A stretch of DNA of 64,000 nt, from NCBI RefSeq assembly GCF_017873135.1, contig NZ_JAGGJV010000010.1, forward strand, positions 124,001-188,000, written 5' to 3'. This document shows, piece after piece, positions 27,810 to 36,526 of this stretch. The stretch is from Rhizobium herbae. GTDB taxonomy: Bacteria; Pseudomonadota; Alphaproteobacteria; Rhizobiales; Rhizobiaceae. How positions within the stretch are numbered: the first letter of the stretch is position 1; the number at the start of each line of letters is the position of its first letter. The position numbers and the translations under genes are program-made. The notes below the pieces were generated by a model. The model was not told the origin of the DNA. It worked only from the letters and a program-made list of their open reading frames with translations, and ran no database searches.

Positions 27810-29246
27810 TTAACCGAGACCAGCTTCCTTCAGCTGGCGATCGATGCTCTCGACGAGCTGGTCGAGACCTTCGTCAACCGGCACTTCCTTGGCGACCATC
27901 TTCTGCAGCGTTGCCGCCCATTCGGTGGTGACGTCGAAGAACAGCGGCTGCGGCGTGAACTTGATCGATGCGCCGGCAGCCGAAGCGTCGAACATGTCGA
28001 CGTAGCCCGGATACTTGTCGAGTTTGGTGCGGAATGCTTCGTCCTTCCAGACCGACTGGCGGACCGGATCGACGAAATCCATCTTGGTGGCGCCGAAGAT
28101 CGCGTGTTCCGGACCTGAAGCCCACTGCATGAAGTACCAGGTGGCGTCCTTGTCCTTGGAAAAGTTGGACATGGCGAGCGACCAGATCCAGATGTTCGGC
28201 GTCGAGGCCGTTGCATCCGGGTTGGCGGTGAAGGCGGCGTAAGACAGCTGACCGGCCATCTTGTTGTCGCCGCCGTTCATGAAGTAGCCGAGAATGTCGG
28301 CGTCGAAGATCATCGCCGAGGCGCCGGCGCCGAGATCGGTGCCGACCTGATACCAGGTGTAGGTCGACCAGTCCTTCGGGCCGCTTTCCTGGATCATCTG
28401 CACCCATTTGGCGTGGAATGCCTTGGAGCCTGCCGTTCCCATCGCCGCCGACAGCTTGCCGTCGGTGACGTTGAGGTCCTTCTCGTTGAAGTTCGAGTAG
28501 GCCGACAGGAAGCCCGGATGGATCGTCGCCCAGGAGCGCGAACCGCGAACGCCGATGCCGTAGATGCCGCCGACATCCTTCTGCAGCTTGGCGGCAGCGG
28601 CGATCATTTCATCGATGTTCTTGGGGACGGCAACGCCCGCTTTGTCGAACATCGCCTTGTTGTAGGTGATGTTGTTCTGTTCGAAGCCCCACGGAATGCA
28701 CCATTGCTTGGCGTCGTCCGAACCAAGCGCACCGCCCGGCTGGCCGTTCCAGGCGCAGGAATTCTTGACGCCCGGCAGGAAGTCGTCCCAGGCATAGTTG
28801 GGGTTGGTCTTTTCCGGATCGTTGATCCACTCCTTCAGGTCGGTGATCCAGCCGGCCGGACCATAGGTCCAGGTCATGTAGGCGCCGGTCATGAACGCAT
28901 CATATTCGGTGGAGCCGGACGATAGGGCAGCCGTCACCTTGTCGAAATAGACGTCTTCCGGAAACACGTCATAGGTCACTTCGATGCCCGTCAGATCCTT
29001 GAAGTTCTGCAGGTTGGCGATCATGGCATCGGCATAGGGGTGCTTGTTCAAAAGCAGTTTCAGCGCCTTGCCGGAATGTTTCTTCCAGTCGAAATCGGCG
29101 GCAAGTGCCCTGGTGGACATCATGTTGAGCAGCGTGCCGGCGGAACCGGCCGTGATCCCCATGGCGCCAAGGCCCTTCAGCATTCCGCGGCGGTCCACCT
29201 CTCCACGCAGGAATGCACTGATGAGGTCTTTTTCTTTCTCATGCAT
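27810..29246 (-). CDS. Periplasmic polyol-binding protein with Tat-type signal
   Basis: A 478-residue family 1 solute-binding protein. The N-terminus carries a twin-arginine motif (VDRRGMLKGLGAMG, residues 17-30), a hydrophobic stretch, and a cleavage site near STRALAADF (about residue 49), so it is probably exported folded. Mature blocks include LLLNKHPYADAMIANLQNF and FEQNNITYNKAMFDKAGV. The ATG at 29246 has AAGGAGGAG 8 nt upstream. It is the first transport gene after the regulator. The layout binding protein, two permeases, two ATPases matches the Mpt polyol importer of Sinorhizobium as I recall it. Ligand: probably a four- or five-carbon polyol (inference). Confidence 0.92.
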   Translation of the reverse strand: MHEKEKDLISAFLRGEVDRRGMLKGLGAMGITAGSAGTLLNMMSTRALAADFDWKKHSGKALKLLLNKHPYADAMIANLQNFKDLTGIEVTYDVFPEDVYFDKVTAALSSGSTEYDAFMTGAYMTWTYGPAGWITDLKEWINDPEKTNPNYAWDDFLPGVKNSCAWNGQPGGALGSDDAKQWCIPWGFEQNNITYNKAMFDKAGVAVPKNIDEMIAAAAKLQKDVGGIYGIGVRGSRSWATIHPGFLSAYSNFNEKDLNVTDGKLSAAMGTAGSKAFHAKWVQMIQESGPKDWSTYTWYQVGTDLGAGASAMIFDADILGYFMNGGDNKMAGQLSYAAFTANPDATASTPNIWIWSLAMSNFSKDKDATWYFMQWASGPEHAIFGATKMDFVDPVRQSVWKDEAFRTKLDKYPGYVDMFDASAAGASIKFTPQPLFFDVTTEWAATLQKMVAKEVPVDEGLDQLVESIDRQLKEAGLG

Positions 29247-29447
29247 CGGTCTTCTCCTCCTTCACGGGCAAAACATGCTCAACCCATTGAGCCGTACCGG
29301 CTTACCCGACCGGTATTTCCTCCAGATCGCAGCGCATGCACCCCGCGGCACAAGACCAGGCGGGATGCTGCTGCTGCGAAAGGCTGAACCGAACCACTCC
29401 CCGGGCCGGTTGACAGCCGTCATTTCCTCATCCGGAACGGCGCCATT

Positions 29448-30413
29448 TCAGGCGGCGTCCTCCATCAATGTCTGCGCCGTCTTCTCGTCGGTGATCAGAC
29501 CGCTGAGGAATCGGCTTTCGAGCACGGCCCGAATGGCGCGGGCCTTCACCTTGCCGCCGGCAACGGCGACCGTGCGGCGGTTCTTCAGGTCCTCGCGGCT
29601 CAGCGTGAACGTGCGGTTGGACAGCGACGTCTCGATCGGCTGGCCCTTGTCGTCGAAGAAATGGCCGAGCAGTTCGCCGGCACCGCCGCCGTTCTTGATT
29701 TCCTCGATCTCGCTTTTCTCGATCATGCCGGTGGCGACCAGCGACGCCTCGCGCTCGACCGTGCCGATGCCGACGAGCAGCAGATCGGCGCTGCTGGCGA
29801 GATCGAAAACCTCGCGCACGCCGCGCTGGTTGAACAGAACGTCGCGATCCTCGACCGTGTTGGCGAAGAACGGCACTGGCATGACATAGGCTTCAGCCCC
29901 GGTGCGCTCGGCCAGCCGGTGGATAACGTCATGCGGGTTGGCGGAAAACCGGCGCGTAAGGCCGCCGAGCAGCGAGACGAAGCGGACGTCGTTGTTGGTG
30001 GTGCGCGGCAGATATTCGACGCAGGCGGCAAGCGTCCGCCCATGCCCCATGCCAATCAGGACGGAACCGTCCTTCTCGATCTCGCGCTTGAGGAACTGAG
30101 CCCCGGAAATGCCGAGCGCCTTCAGCGGCAGGTCCTCCGGATCGAAATCCGGCACGACTTCGCAATAGTCGAGACCGTAGCGGGCAGACAGCTTCTGCTC
30201 GAGTTCGACGCATTCGGAAACTTCGCCGTCGATATAGACCTTCACCAGGCCTTCCTGGTTGGCCTTGGTGATCAGGCGGTGTGCCTTGAGCGAAGACAGG
30301 CCGAGGCGCTTGGCAACTTCGGACTGGGTCAGCCCACCGGCGTAATGCAGCCATGCGGCACGCGTCGCCATGCTCGACTCATCGTCCCGAATTGAACCGC
30401 CACCCAAAGCCAT
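29448..30413 (-). CDS. SorC-family sugar-binding regulator, EryD-like
   Basis: A 321-residue regulator. The helix-turn-helix (QSEVAKRLGLSSLKAHRLI) lies near residues 30-48, after the lead-in AAWLHYAGGLT. The sugar-phosphate-binding domain follows, with VLIGMGHGRTLAACVEYLP near 118 and LLVGIGTVEREASLV near 210, the nagB-like blocks of the SorC family. EryD, the erythritol repressor, belongs to this family. It is the first gene of the polyol locus, 201 bp ahead of the binding-protein gene; that gap contains a short hairpin (TACCGG/CCGGTA, 29295-29315) and no other feature I recognise. The regulator probably senses a phosphorylated intermediate and controls itself and the operon. Confidence 0.92.
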   Translation of the reverse strand: MALGGGSIRDDESSMATRAAWLHYAGGLTQSEVAKRLGLSSLKAHRLITKANQEGLVKVYIDGEVSECVELEQKLSARYGLDYCEVVPDFDPEDLPLKALGISGAQFLKREIEKDGSVLIGMGHGRTLAACVEYLPRTTNNDVRFVSLLGGLTRRFSANPHDVIHRLAERTGAEAYVMPVPFFANTVEDRDVLFNQRGVREVFDLASSADLLLVGIGTVEREASLVATGMIEKSEIEEIKNGGGAGELLGHFFDDKGQPIETSLSNRTFTLSREDLKNRRTVAVAGGKVKARAIRAVLESRFLSGLITDEKTAQTLMEDAA

Positions 30414-30440
30414 GTCTCCGCCCTCGCTCTGCTATTTTTT

Positions 30441-30501
30441 TCACAGCATGATATTTTTATCTCTTGTTGAAAGAATTTTCACATCATGAAAAATTTGTCA
30501 A
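30441..30501 (-). promoter_or_regulatory. Probable promoter and paired operator repeats of the polyol regulator
   Basis: TCACAGCATGA (30441-30451) and TCACATCATGA (30479-30489) are direct repeats 38 bp apart, differing at one base. A consensus -35 TTGACA lies on the minus strand at 30501-30496, with the second repeat directly downstream of it. No good -10 is visible. The position upstream of the SorC-type gene suggests autoregulation. The rest of the 330-bp gap 30414-30743 shows no feature I can support. Confidence 0.5.
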
Positions 30502-30743
30502 GCGCGTTCGATGCGGCGGCGCACCAATTCGACATACGCTTGCGGAGCACCTGTTGAATTTCGCGGCAGGCAGCCGCGGCCGATGACCATCAAGGTCGAT
30601 GGCTTTGCGCGCGGCGCGGCACCGCAGGAAAGCCGGGCTGAAGCGGTCTCCATCGCAAGGGGCAGCGTTTTCGCAGAAACGCCTTCATTTTCCGCCCAAT
30701 CTCGTGTTGAAGAAGGACACGATACGATGGAGACGGCGAAGGC

Positions 30744-31607
30744 ATGTTTGCGATGAAATCCTGGAAGCGCCGGCTGCGCAAATGGCGCAATCGCATGGCA
30801 AAGCGATTTCTCGCCACCCCGACCGGCCGCGAAATGCTCGTCAATGCCGTCAGCCCGAAAATTCTCTCCATGACCGCCGATTGCGGCGATCACCTGATGA
30901 CCTTTTCCCCGCATGACTACATCGGCCGGAAGATCTATCGAAAAGGTCATTTCGAACGGGAAAACGTCGACCGGCTGTTATCCGTTCTGCGGCAAAGGGG
31001 GCTGCTGCAACCGGAAAAAGTCCTTCTCGAACTCGGCGGCAACATCGGCACCCAGACCATCTACTTCGCGCTCAGCCGGGCCTTCCGTCGCATCGTCACG
31101 GTGGAGCCGGATCCGCGCAACTTTCAGCTGCTTCGAACCAATATCGACCAGAACGGCCTGGGAGAGCAAATCACCGCGATCAACAGCGCCGCCGGCGAAA
31201 ACGCAGGCACGATCGATTTCTTCCTCCACCGGGACAATCACGGCAAGAGCAGCGCACTGCGCCAGAGCGACCAGGATATCGAGATCAAGGTTCCGGTCAA
31301 GCCGGTCACCGCCTTGCTTGCCGAAGCCGGGGTCGCCGCAGAAGACATCGGGCTGATCTGGATGGATATCGAGGGCTACGAGCCGGTTGCGGCCCGTTCC
31401 ATGCAACCGCTTCTTGCCCGGCGCGTGCCGTTCTACATGGAGTTCTCTCCGGTCTTCTACGGACCGGCCGGATCGAAGGCTTTCGTCGATCACCTGGCAG
31501 GCTTCTACGAGGACTGCATCGTGTTCTTCGAGGGTCGCCAGGAGGAGATGAAAGTGACTGCTCTGCCGATCCAGCAGGAGCAGTTCGATGTCCTGCTCCT
31601 GCCGTAA
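30744..31607 (+). CDS. FkbM family methyltransferase
   Basis: A 287-residue SAM-dependent methyltransferase. The N-terminal 75 residues are basic and lack a signal. The SAM motif is LLELGGNIGTQTIYFA near residue 95, then RIVTVEPDPRNFQLLRTNI near 118 with the acidic ribose-binding residue, and IGLIWMDIEGYEP near 205. FkbM-type enzymes usually O-methylate sugars or small alcohols, often in glycan biosynthesis clusters. It stands alone on the plus strand, upstream of a methyltransferase on the other strand. Given the glycan genes further downstream, methylation of a surface sugar is plausible. Confidence 0.88.
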   Translation: MFAMKSWKRRLRKWRNRMAKRFLATPTGREMLVNAVSPKILSMTADCGDHLMTFSPHDYIGRKIYRKGHFERENVDRLLSVLRQRGLLQPEKVLLELGGNIGTQTIYFALSRAFRRIVTVEPDPRNFQLLRTNIDQNGLGEQITAINSAAGENAGTIDFFLHRDNHGKSSALRQSDQDIEIKVPVKPVTALLAEAGVAAEDIGLIWMDIEGYEPVAARSMQPLLARRVPFYMEFSPVFYGPAGSKAFVDHLAGFYEDCIVFFEGRQEEMKVTALPIQQEQFDVLLLP

Positions 31608-31647
31608 CACACCGCTCGCCCGATAAGGCAAGAGTAGAAGCAGCCGT

Positions 31648-32130
31648 TCAGCGCTTCCGGTAGAAATAATAACGTCCCGGCTCGACGCCAGCCGGCAACG
31701 GCAGCGGTTCGAGTTCCGGATTGTCGAGCGGCAGGCCGCTCACCGCAATGCCGCCAAGCGCAAGGGCTGCTGCCACCGACTGCGGCAGCCAGGTCAGTGT
31801 CCGCGCATCCTTTTCAGGATAGGCCGTGCCGATGTCGGCATGCGCAAGCGCAATGTTCTTGCCGGCAAATTGCTGGATCGTATCCTTGATGTCCCCCAGG
31901 ATGAGATCTTCCTCCGGCGGTGTTGATGCCGGATGCGAGCCGACGGCACGATCGAAGACGATGATGCGGTTTGTTGGAAACCGCTCGCGGATATGATCGT
32001 AGGTCCGCCCGTTGCCCAGCCCGATTTCAAGAATCACGCCATCGGGCGCAATCATCGAATTCTCCTGGACGTGGTTGAGGATTTCGCGCTGTGACTGCAT
32101 ACGGGAAATAAAACCATCAAGGCGGCTCAT
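31648..32130 (-). CDS. Class I SAM-dependent methyltransferase (small)
   Basis: A 160-residue protein with a Rossmann-type SAM site: GVILEIGLGNGRTYDHIRE near residue 31, then RIIVFDRAVGSHPA with the acidic residue near 57, and GKNIALAHADIGTAYPE near 88. It is shorter than most methyltransferases and lacks an obvious substrate-binding extension. The ATG at 32130 has GGATGG upstream. It runs convergent with the FkbM gene (40 bp between stops) and divergent from the DUF3095 gene. Function is open; a methyl transfer on a small molecule or glycan is likely. Confidence 0.78.
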   Translation of the reverse strand: MSRLDGFISRMQSQREILNHVQENSMIAPDGVILEIGLGNGRTYDHIRERFPTNRIIVFDRAVGSHPASTPPEEDLILGDIKDTIQQFAGKNIALAHADIGTAYPEKDARTLTWLPQSVAAALALGGIAVSGLPLDNPELEPLPLPAGVEPGRYYFYRKR

Positions 32131-32209
32131 CTAATTTTATCCATCCATTCCAAATCATGCGGGTCGTCTCGCTTAACACGAGGTCGCGCGCCCGGTCGAC
32201 CGTGGCAGG

Positions 32210-32228
32210 GGTAAATTAGCGGTAAATT
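32210..32228 (+). repeat. Tandem GGTAAATT repeat in a divergent gap
   Basis: Two copies of GGTAAATT start 11 bp apart (32210 and 32221), one helical turn, between the small methyltransferase gene and the DUF3095 gene. Helical phasing suggests a protein-binding site. The remainder of the 205-bp gap shows nothing else. Confidence 0.35.
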
Positions 32229-32335
32229 CAACCATGCGGAGGCGTACCATTGATTTATTCCCCGGCCTGCATTTCCCCATCCCGGGTGGCGAAACCACCG
32301 TCGCCTGCCCCGAGCGAATATGTTAGCCTCGCAGC

Positions 32336-33514
32336 ATGAGCCAGCTTTCCAGCGAAACATTCTTCAGTGCGCTTCCGGTCTTCGTCGAGTTCGAAGGCGT
32401 CGCCGACAGCCAGAACTATCGGGCATTGCCTGCCGACTGGGCCCTGGCGACCGCCGATATCGTCGATTCGACCGGTGCGATCGAGGCCGGGCGCTACAAG
32501 GCGGTCAACATGGCCGGCGCCAGCGTCATTTCGGCCATCCTCAACGCTTTGGGCAAGAACGACCTTCCCTTTGTCTTCGGGGGAGACGGCGCAATGGTCG
32601 CCGTTCCGCCGTCCGGCGTGGAAAAGGCACGAAACGCCCTCTCCGCGGTCCAGAATTGGGTCGGCGAGGAACTGCAACTGACGCTGCGCGCCGCCCTCGT
32701 CCCCGTTGCCGATGTCGTCGCGGCGGGCCTTGAGGTGCGTGTCGCCCGCTTCCAGGTCAATCCCGATATATCCTACGCAATGTTTGCCGGCGGCGGATCG
32801 AGCTGGGCCGAGGCGCGTATGAAGGAGGGTTTGTTTGCCGTTCCGACGGCGCCACCGGGCGCACGACCGGACCTTACGGGCCTCTCCTGCCGGTGGAACC
32901 CGATCCAGTCCCGCCACGGCGATATCGTCTCGATCATCGCGGTTCCCGTGGGATCAGGGAACATAGCCGCGTTTCAGGCACTGGTCTCCGCCATCGTGGC
33001 GCTCGCCGCAGGTGAAGAACGGGAAGGCCATCCGGTTGGGGCCGAAGGTCCGCAGATCGGACTATCGGCAGCGGGACTATCGGCAGAAACGAAGACCGCG
33101 CCAAAAGGAAAACGCTTCGCACACCGGCTCTTCATCCTTGGGCAATATCTGCTCACCGTCGGGCTTTACCGTCTTGGCATGACGCTGGGTGGCTTTGACC
33201 CGAAAGCCTATCGCCGCGATGTCGCACGCAACACCGATTTCCGAAAGTTCGACGATGGTTTGAAAATGACCATCGATGTCGATCCCGAAAGGTTGCGGCA
33301 GATCGAGGCACGGCTGGAGCAAGCGGCCAGCGCCGGCATCTGCCGCTTCGGCCTTCACCGCCAGGATTCGGCGCTGATGACCTGCATCGTTCCGACGCCG
33401 CTCAGCCACGATCATATGCATTTCATCGATGGCGCAGCCGGCGGTTATGCGATGGCCGCCAGCCGGCTGAAAAACCAGATATCGGCCGCGGCGTCGGTCG
33501 CGGCTACGCCTTGA
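32336..33514 (+). CDS. DUF3095 protein, nucleotide-cyclase-like
   Basis: A 392-residue cytoplasmic protein of the DUF3095 family. Near residue 38 it reads ATADIVDSTGAIEAGRYK and near residue 80 FVFGGDGAMVAVPPSG. These two blocks have the spacing and aspartates of the metal-binding sites in class III cyclases and GGDEF-like domains. The C-terminal third (from about 270) contains RLFILGQYLLTVGLYRLGM and HRQDSALMTCIVPTPLSHDH, of unknown role. No signal peptide or membrane anchor is visible. The last 11 bp overlap the end of the convergent NDP-sugar dehydrogenase gene. A regulatory or nucleotide-making role is inferred from the motifs only. Confidence 0.82.
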   Translation: MSQLSSETFFSALPVFVEFEGVADSQNYRALPADWALATADIVDSTGAIEAGRYKAVNMAGASVISAILNALGKNDLPFVFGGDGAMVAVPPSGVEKARNALSAVQNWVGEELQLTLRAALVPVADVVAAGLEVRVARFQVNPDISYAMFAGGGSSWAEARMKEGLFAVPTAPPGARPDLTGLSCRWNPIQSRHGDIVSIIAVPVGSGNIAAFQALVSAIVALAAGEEREGHPVGAEGPQIGLSAAGLSAETKTAPKGKRFAHRLFILGQYLLTVGLYRLGMTLGGFDPKAYRRDVARNTDFRKFDDGLKMTIDVDPERLRQIEARLEQAASAGICRFGLHRQDSALMTCIVPTPLSHDHMHFIDGAAGGYAMAASRLKNQISAAASVAATP

Positions 33515-34847
33515 GGATGGTTCCCTCTTCGATGCCCCTGCGGGCAAAGGCGTTGCGGGTGTCGATGATCAACGGCGACCAGCGCGCAAGTGCCGCATAG
33601 TCGACGGCGTCGTGATCGGTTGCGATCAGTACGGCATCGAAGCCCTTCACCAATTGCTCCTCCAGTGGCACCGACGTCCGCCCCTTCAGCGCCATGTATT
33701 CGCGCGTCCTCGGAATTTCGGCGACATGCGGATCGTGGTATGCGGCGCTCCCGCCCCGTTCCTCGATCAGTTCGATCAGTTTCAGCGACGGGCTTTCGCG
33801 GATGTCCGGCACGTTCTTCTTGTAGGCCAGGCCGATCACCAGCACGCGTGACCGGCTGAGCGCCTTGCCGAGATGGATATCGAGCGCCTCGGCCAGCCTC
33901 CCCACGACATGGCGCGGCATGGCGGAATTGATCTCGCCGGCAAGTTCGATGAAGCGTGTCGGCAGCTCGTATTCGCGCGACTTCCACGTGAGATAAAACG
34001 GATCGATCGGGATGCAGTGACCACCGAGACCGGGGCCGGGATAAAACGGCATATAGCCGAAAGGCTTGGTCTTTGCCGCGTCGATCACCTCCCAGATGTC
34101 GATGCCCATGGCCTCGTAGACGACCTTCAACTCGTTGACGAGCGCGATATTGACAGCGCGAAAAATGTTTTCCGTCAGCTTCACGGCCTCGGCGGTGGCG
34201 GGCGACGATACCGGAACGACTGACTGGACCACGGCCCCATAGAATGCCGCCATCAGGCCCGAAGCCGCTTCACCGTCTCCGGCCACGACCTTGGGAATGC
34301 TTGACGTATGGAAATCGCGGTTGCCCGGATCCTCGCGCTCCGGTGAGAAGCCAAGGAAGAAATCCCGTGTCGACTTCAGGCCGGTTCTTTCAAGGATCGG
34401 CCGCACAACCTCGTCCGTCGTGCCGGGATAGGTGGTCGATTCCAGCACGATCAACTGTCCGGGTTTCAGCGTCTCGGCAATGCGGTCGCAGGTCTTTGTA
34501 ATGAAGGAAAGATCGGGATCGCGGTGTTTCGTCAGCGGCGTTGGCACGCAGATGACGATGACGTCGCAGGCAGCAAGCGCTTGGAAATCGGTTGTTGCAC
34601 GGAAGCGGCCTTCTGCCGTCTCCGTGGCCAGGACCGCATCCGGCACCGCCTCGATATAGGAACGCCCGGCATCGATGGCGACGATCTTTTGCGGGTCGAT
34701 ATCGAAGCCGGTCACGGTGAAACCGCTGCGGGCAACGGTGATCGCCAGCGGCAAGCCGACATAGCCGAGCCCGATGACACCGGCGTGGGCGCTGCGGTCC
34801 GCTATCTTCGAAAGGAGGGTCTCGCTCAAGGAGGAATTGACGGTCAA
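33504..34847 (-). CDS. Nucleotide-sugar 6-dehydrogenase (UDP-GlcNAc/ManNAc dehydrogenase-like)
   Basis: A 447-residue enzyme of the UDP-glucose/GDP-mannose dehydrogenase family, oxidising an NDP-hexose to the uronic acid. NAD binding: GVIGLGYVGLPLAITVARSG near residue 23. The catalytic cysteine lies in GPGLGGHCIPIDPFYLTW near 265, and the lysine in AVKLTENIFRAVNIALVNE near 212. The C-terminal UDP-binding part contains VLVIGLAYKKNVPDIRESPS. The TDEV-type insert and these blocks place it with WbpA/TviB enzymes acting on UDP-N-acetyl sugars. The start is uncertain: the best in-frame codon is a TTG at 34847 without a clear ribosome site. It points to a polysaccharide containing a uronic or aminouronic acid. 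Confidence 0.9.
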   Translation of the reverse strand: MTVNSSLSETLLSKIADRSAHAGVIGLGYVGLPLAITVARSGFTVTGFDIDPQKIVAIDAGRSYIEAVPDAVLATETAEGRFRATTDFQALAACDVIVICVPTPLTKHRDPDLSFITKTCDRIAETLKPGQLIVLESTTYPGTTDEVVRPILERTGLKSTRDFFLGFSPEREDPGNRDFHTSSIPKVVAGDGEAASGLMAAFYGAVVQSVVPVSSPATAEAVKLTENIFRAVNIALVNELKVVYEAMGIDIWEVIDAAKTKPFGYMPFYPGPGLGGHCIPIDPFYLTWKSREYELPTRFIELAGEINSAMPRHVVGRLAEALDIHLGKALSRSRVLVIGLAYKKNVPDIRESPSLKLIELIEERGGSAAYHDPHVAEIPRTREYMALKGRTSVPLEEQLVKGFDAVLIATDHDAVDYAALARWSPLIIDTRNAFARRGIEEGTILKA

Positions 34848-35129
34848 ATGGGTGTTCTCGACTGATCGGACGCGCGCAGGCGCCTTTGCTGATGCGGGTC
34901 AGTTGAGGATAAATTGGCCGAGTGTCAAGGACCGGTCCGACTGCGCATTCCGCCGCGGGCGGAACAATTCTCCAATTTTGTGAGGGCCGAATCTGGTTTT
35001 GCCGATATCGCCACTTATATTGCTCAGGGAGCGGGCGCCCGGTCCACCGAGTGGCAGACAAGCAGCAAACTGGATATCCCGCGGTCGGCAAACCTTGGGA
35101 TTTTCGTTGAGAAAGCGACACGTCAAGCG

Positions 35130-36479
35130 ATGAACATCCACAAGACGACTGTTTCCACCCATCTGCTGGACCGCGTATCGTACTGGTTGCAGCAGGCCGC
35201 CCTCAACGGCGAAACTCTCGAAACAGTGGTCGCGGGATTCTGCGAGAGGCTTGCGGCGTCCGGCCTGCCGCTCAATCGTGTCCATTTGAGCTTTTCGATG
35301 CTGCACCCGCTCTATGATGCGCTCGGCTTCACCTGGCTGCGCGGCCAGGGTGTCATCGTCGAAGGCTATCGCGCCGATCCCACCGATGAAAAGCCGGACC
35401 GCTTTCTGCAAAGCCCCTATTATTATCTGCTGAGCAACAACCTCGAGCACATGCGCCGGCAGATCGATCCCAAGGCTCCTTCCGAATTTCCGATCTTCGA
35501 CGATCTGAAGGAAATGGGTGTCACCGACTATATCGCCTTCGTCCAGTCATTCGGCACAACGTCCGGCCAGGGCATGATCGGCTCTTGGTCCACCGACGCC
35601 CATGGCGGCTTTGACGACGATGTCATCGAGGCGTTGCTGCGCATCCAGAACAACCTGGCGGTCGCCGCCAAGATGGCCGTTCTCGGCAAGCTCGCCGACA
35701 ACATGCTCACCACCTATCTCGGCGAAAATGCCGGCAAGCGCGTCCTCTCCGGCCAGACTCGGCGGGGCGATGGCGAAACCATCCGGGCCGCGCTGGTGAT
35801 GGTGGACATGCGACAATCGACGGTGCTTGCAGAACGGGAAGGCCGGCAGGTTTATATCGATACGCTCAACCAATTCTTCGATGCCATCGCCACTCCGTTC
35901 AGCCGCAATGGCGGCGAGATACTGAGTTTCGTCGGCGACGGTTTTCTCGCCGTCTATCCCTGCGGTCGCCACCGGGAACCGTCCCAGGTCGCCGCCCTTG
36001 CCGCGATGGCAGCGGTTCGCCAGGCCACGGCGCATATGGCCGAACTCAACGCCGACCGTCGGCGCCAGGGTATTGGCGATGTCAATTATGGTATCGGACT
36101 GCATGTCGGCAATGTCATGTTCGGCAATGTTGGCCTCAAGGATCGACTGGCGTTTTCCGCCTTCGGCGCCGCCGTCAACGAGGTGGAGCGGCTGCAGGGC
36201 CTGACCAAGAAATACACCCAGCCGATCGTTGCCAGTCAGGCTTTCGCCACCTATTGCGGCGGTGACTGGGTGACGCTCGGCCAGGAAAAGCTGCGCGGCG
36301 TGCGCCAGAAGGTGACCGTGCTTCTGCCCGGAGACGAAAACATGAAGCTGGACGCAAGCGAGACCATACAAAGCCGTTCGCTGGAGACGCGTTCGGAGGC
36401 GGAACAGGTCATGCTGCTCTATCGCAACAGCAAGAAACCGCAGCCGCGCGAGCCCCTCTGGAACAAGCTGCTGCAATAA
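35130..36479 (+). CDS. Class III adenylate/guanylate-cyclase-domain protein
   Basis: A 449-residue protein. The N-terminal 240 residues (LLDRVSYWLQQAALNGETLE onward) are a helical/sensor-like region without membrane segments. The C-terminal cyclase domain has both metal aspartates (VMVDMRQST and FVGDGFLAVY) and the conserved GIGLHVGNVMFGNVG and AAVNEVERLQ blocks with the transition-state asparagine and arginine. The base-selecting positions differ from adenylate cyclases: GGEILSFVGD has serine where lysine is usual, and LAFSAFG replaces the D-Y-T pattern. I prefer the ATG at 35130, because the open frame upstream is poor coding sequence. It should make a cyclic nucleotide; which one is uncertain. 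The 282-bp gap before it (34848-35129) shows no feature. Confidence 0.85.
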   Translation: MNIHKTTVSTHLLDRVSYWLQQAALNGETLETVVAGFCERLAASGLPLNRVHLSFSMLHPLYDALGFTWLRGQGVIVEGYRADPTDEKPDRFLQSPYYYLLSNNLEHMRRQIDPKAPSEFPIFDDLKEMGVTDYIAFVQSFGTTSGQGMIGSWSTDAHGGFDDDVIEALLRIQNNLAVAAKMAVLGKLADNMLTTYLGENAGKRVLSGQTRRGDGETIRAALVMVDMRQSTVLAEREGRQVYIDTLNQFFDAIATPFSRNGGEILSFVGDGFLAVYPCGRHREPSQVAALAAMAAVRQATAHMAELNADRRRQGIGDVNYGIGLHVGNVMFGNVGLKDRLAFSAFGAAVNEVERLQGLTKKYTQPIVASQAFATYCGGDWVTLGQEKLRGVRQKVTVLLPGDENMKLDASETIQSRSLETRSEAEQVMLLYRNSKKPQPREPLWNKLLQ

Positions 36480-36505
36480 CGGATCAAGAGGCCAACGCGG
36501 CCAAG

Positions 36506-36526
36506 CCCGCTGATTGCATTAGCGGG
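36506..36526 (+). terminator. Small hairpin after the cyclase gene
   Basis: CCCGCT and AGCGGG pair over a 9-nt loop, 27 bp after the cyclase stop. There is no T-run, so termination is only possible. The remainder of the gap to 36698 shows nothing else apart from the ribosome site GGAGG of the next gene. Confidence 0.35.

Noticed and set aside
30498-30950. Minus-strand open frame of 150 codons upstream of the polyol regulator
   Set aside because: It overlaps the 5' end of the FkbM methyltransferase gene on the other strand, has no known motif and no convincing ribosome site.
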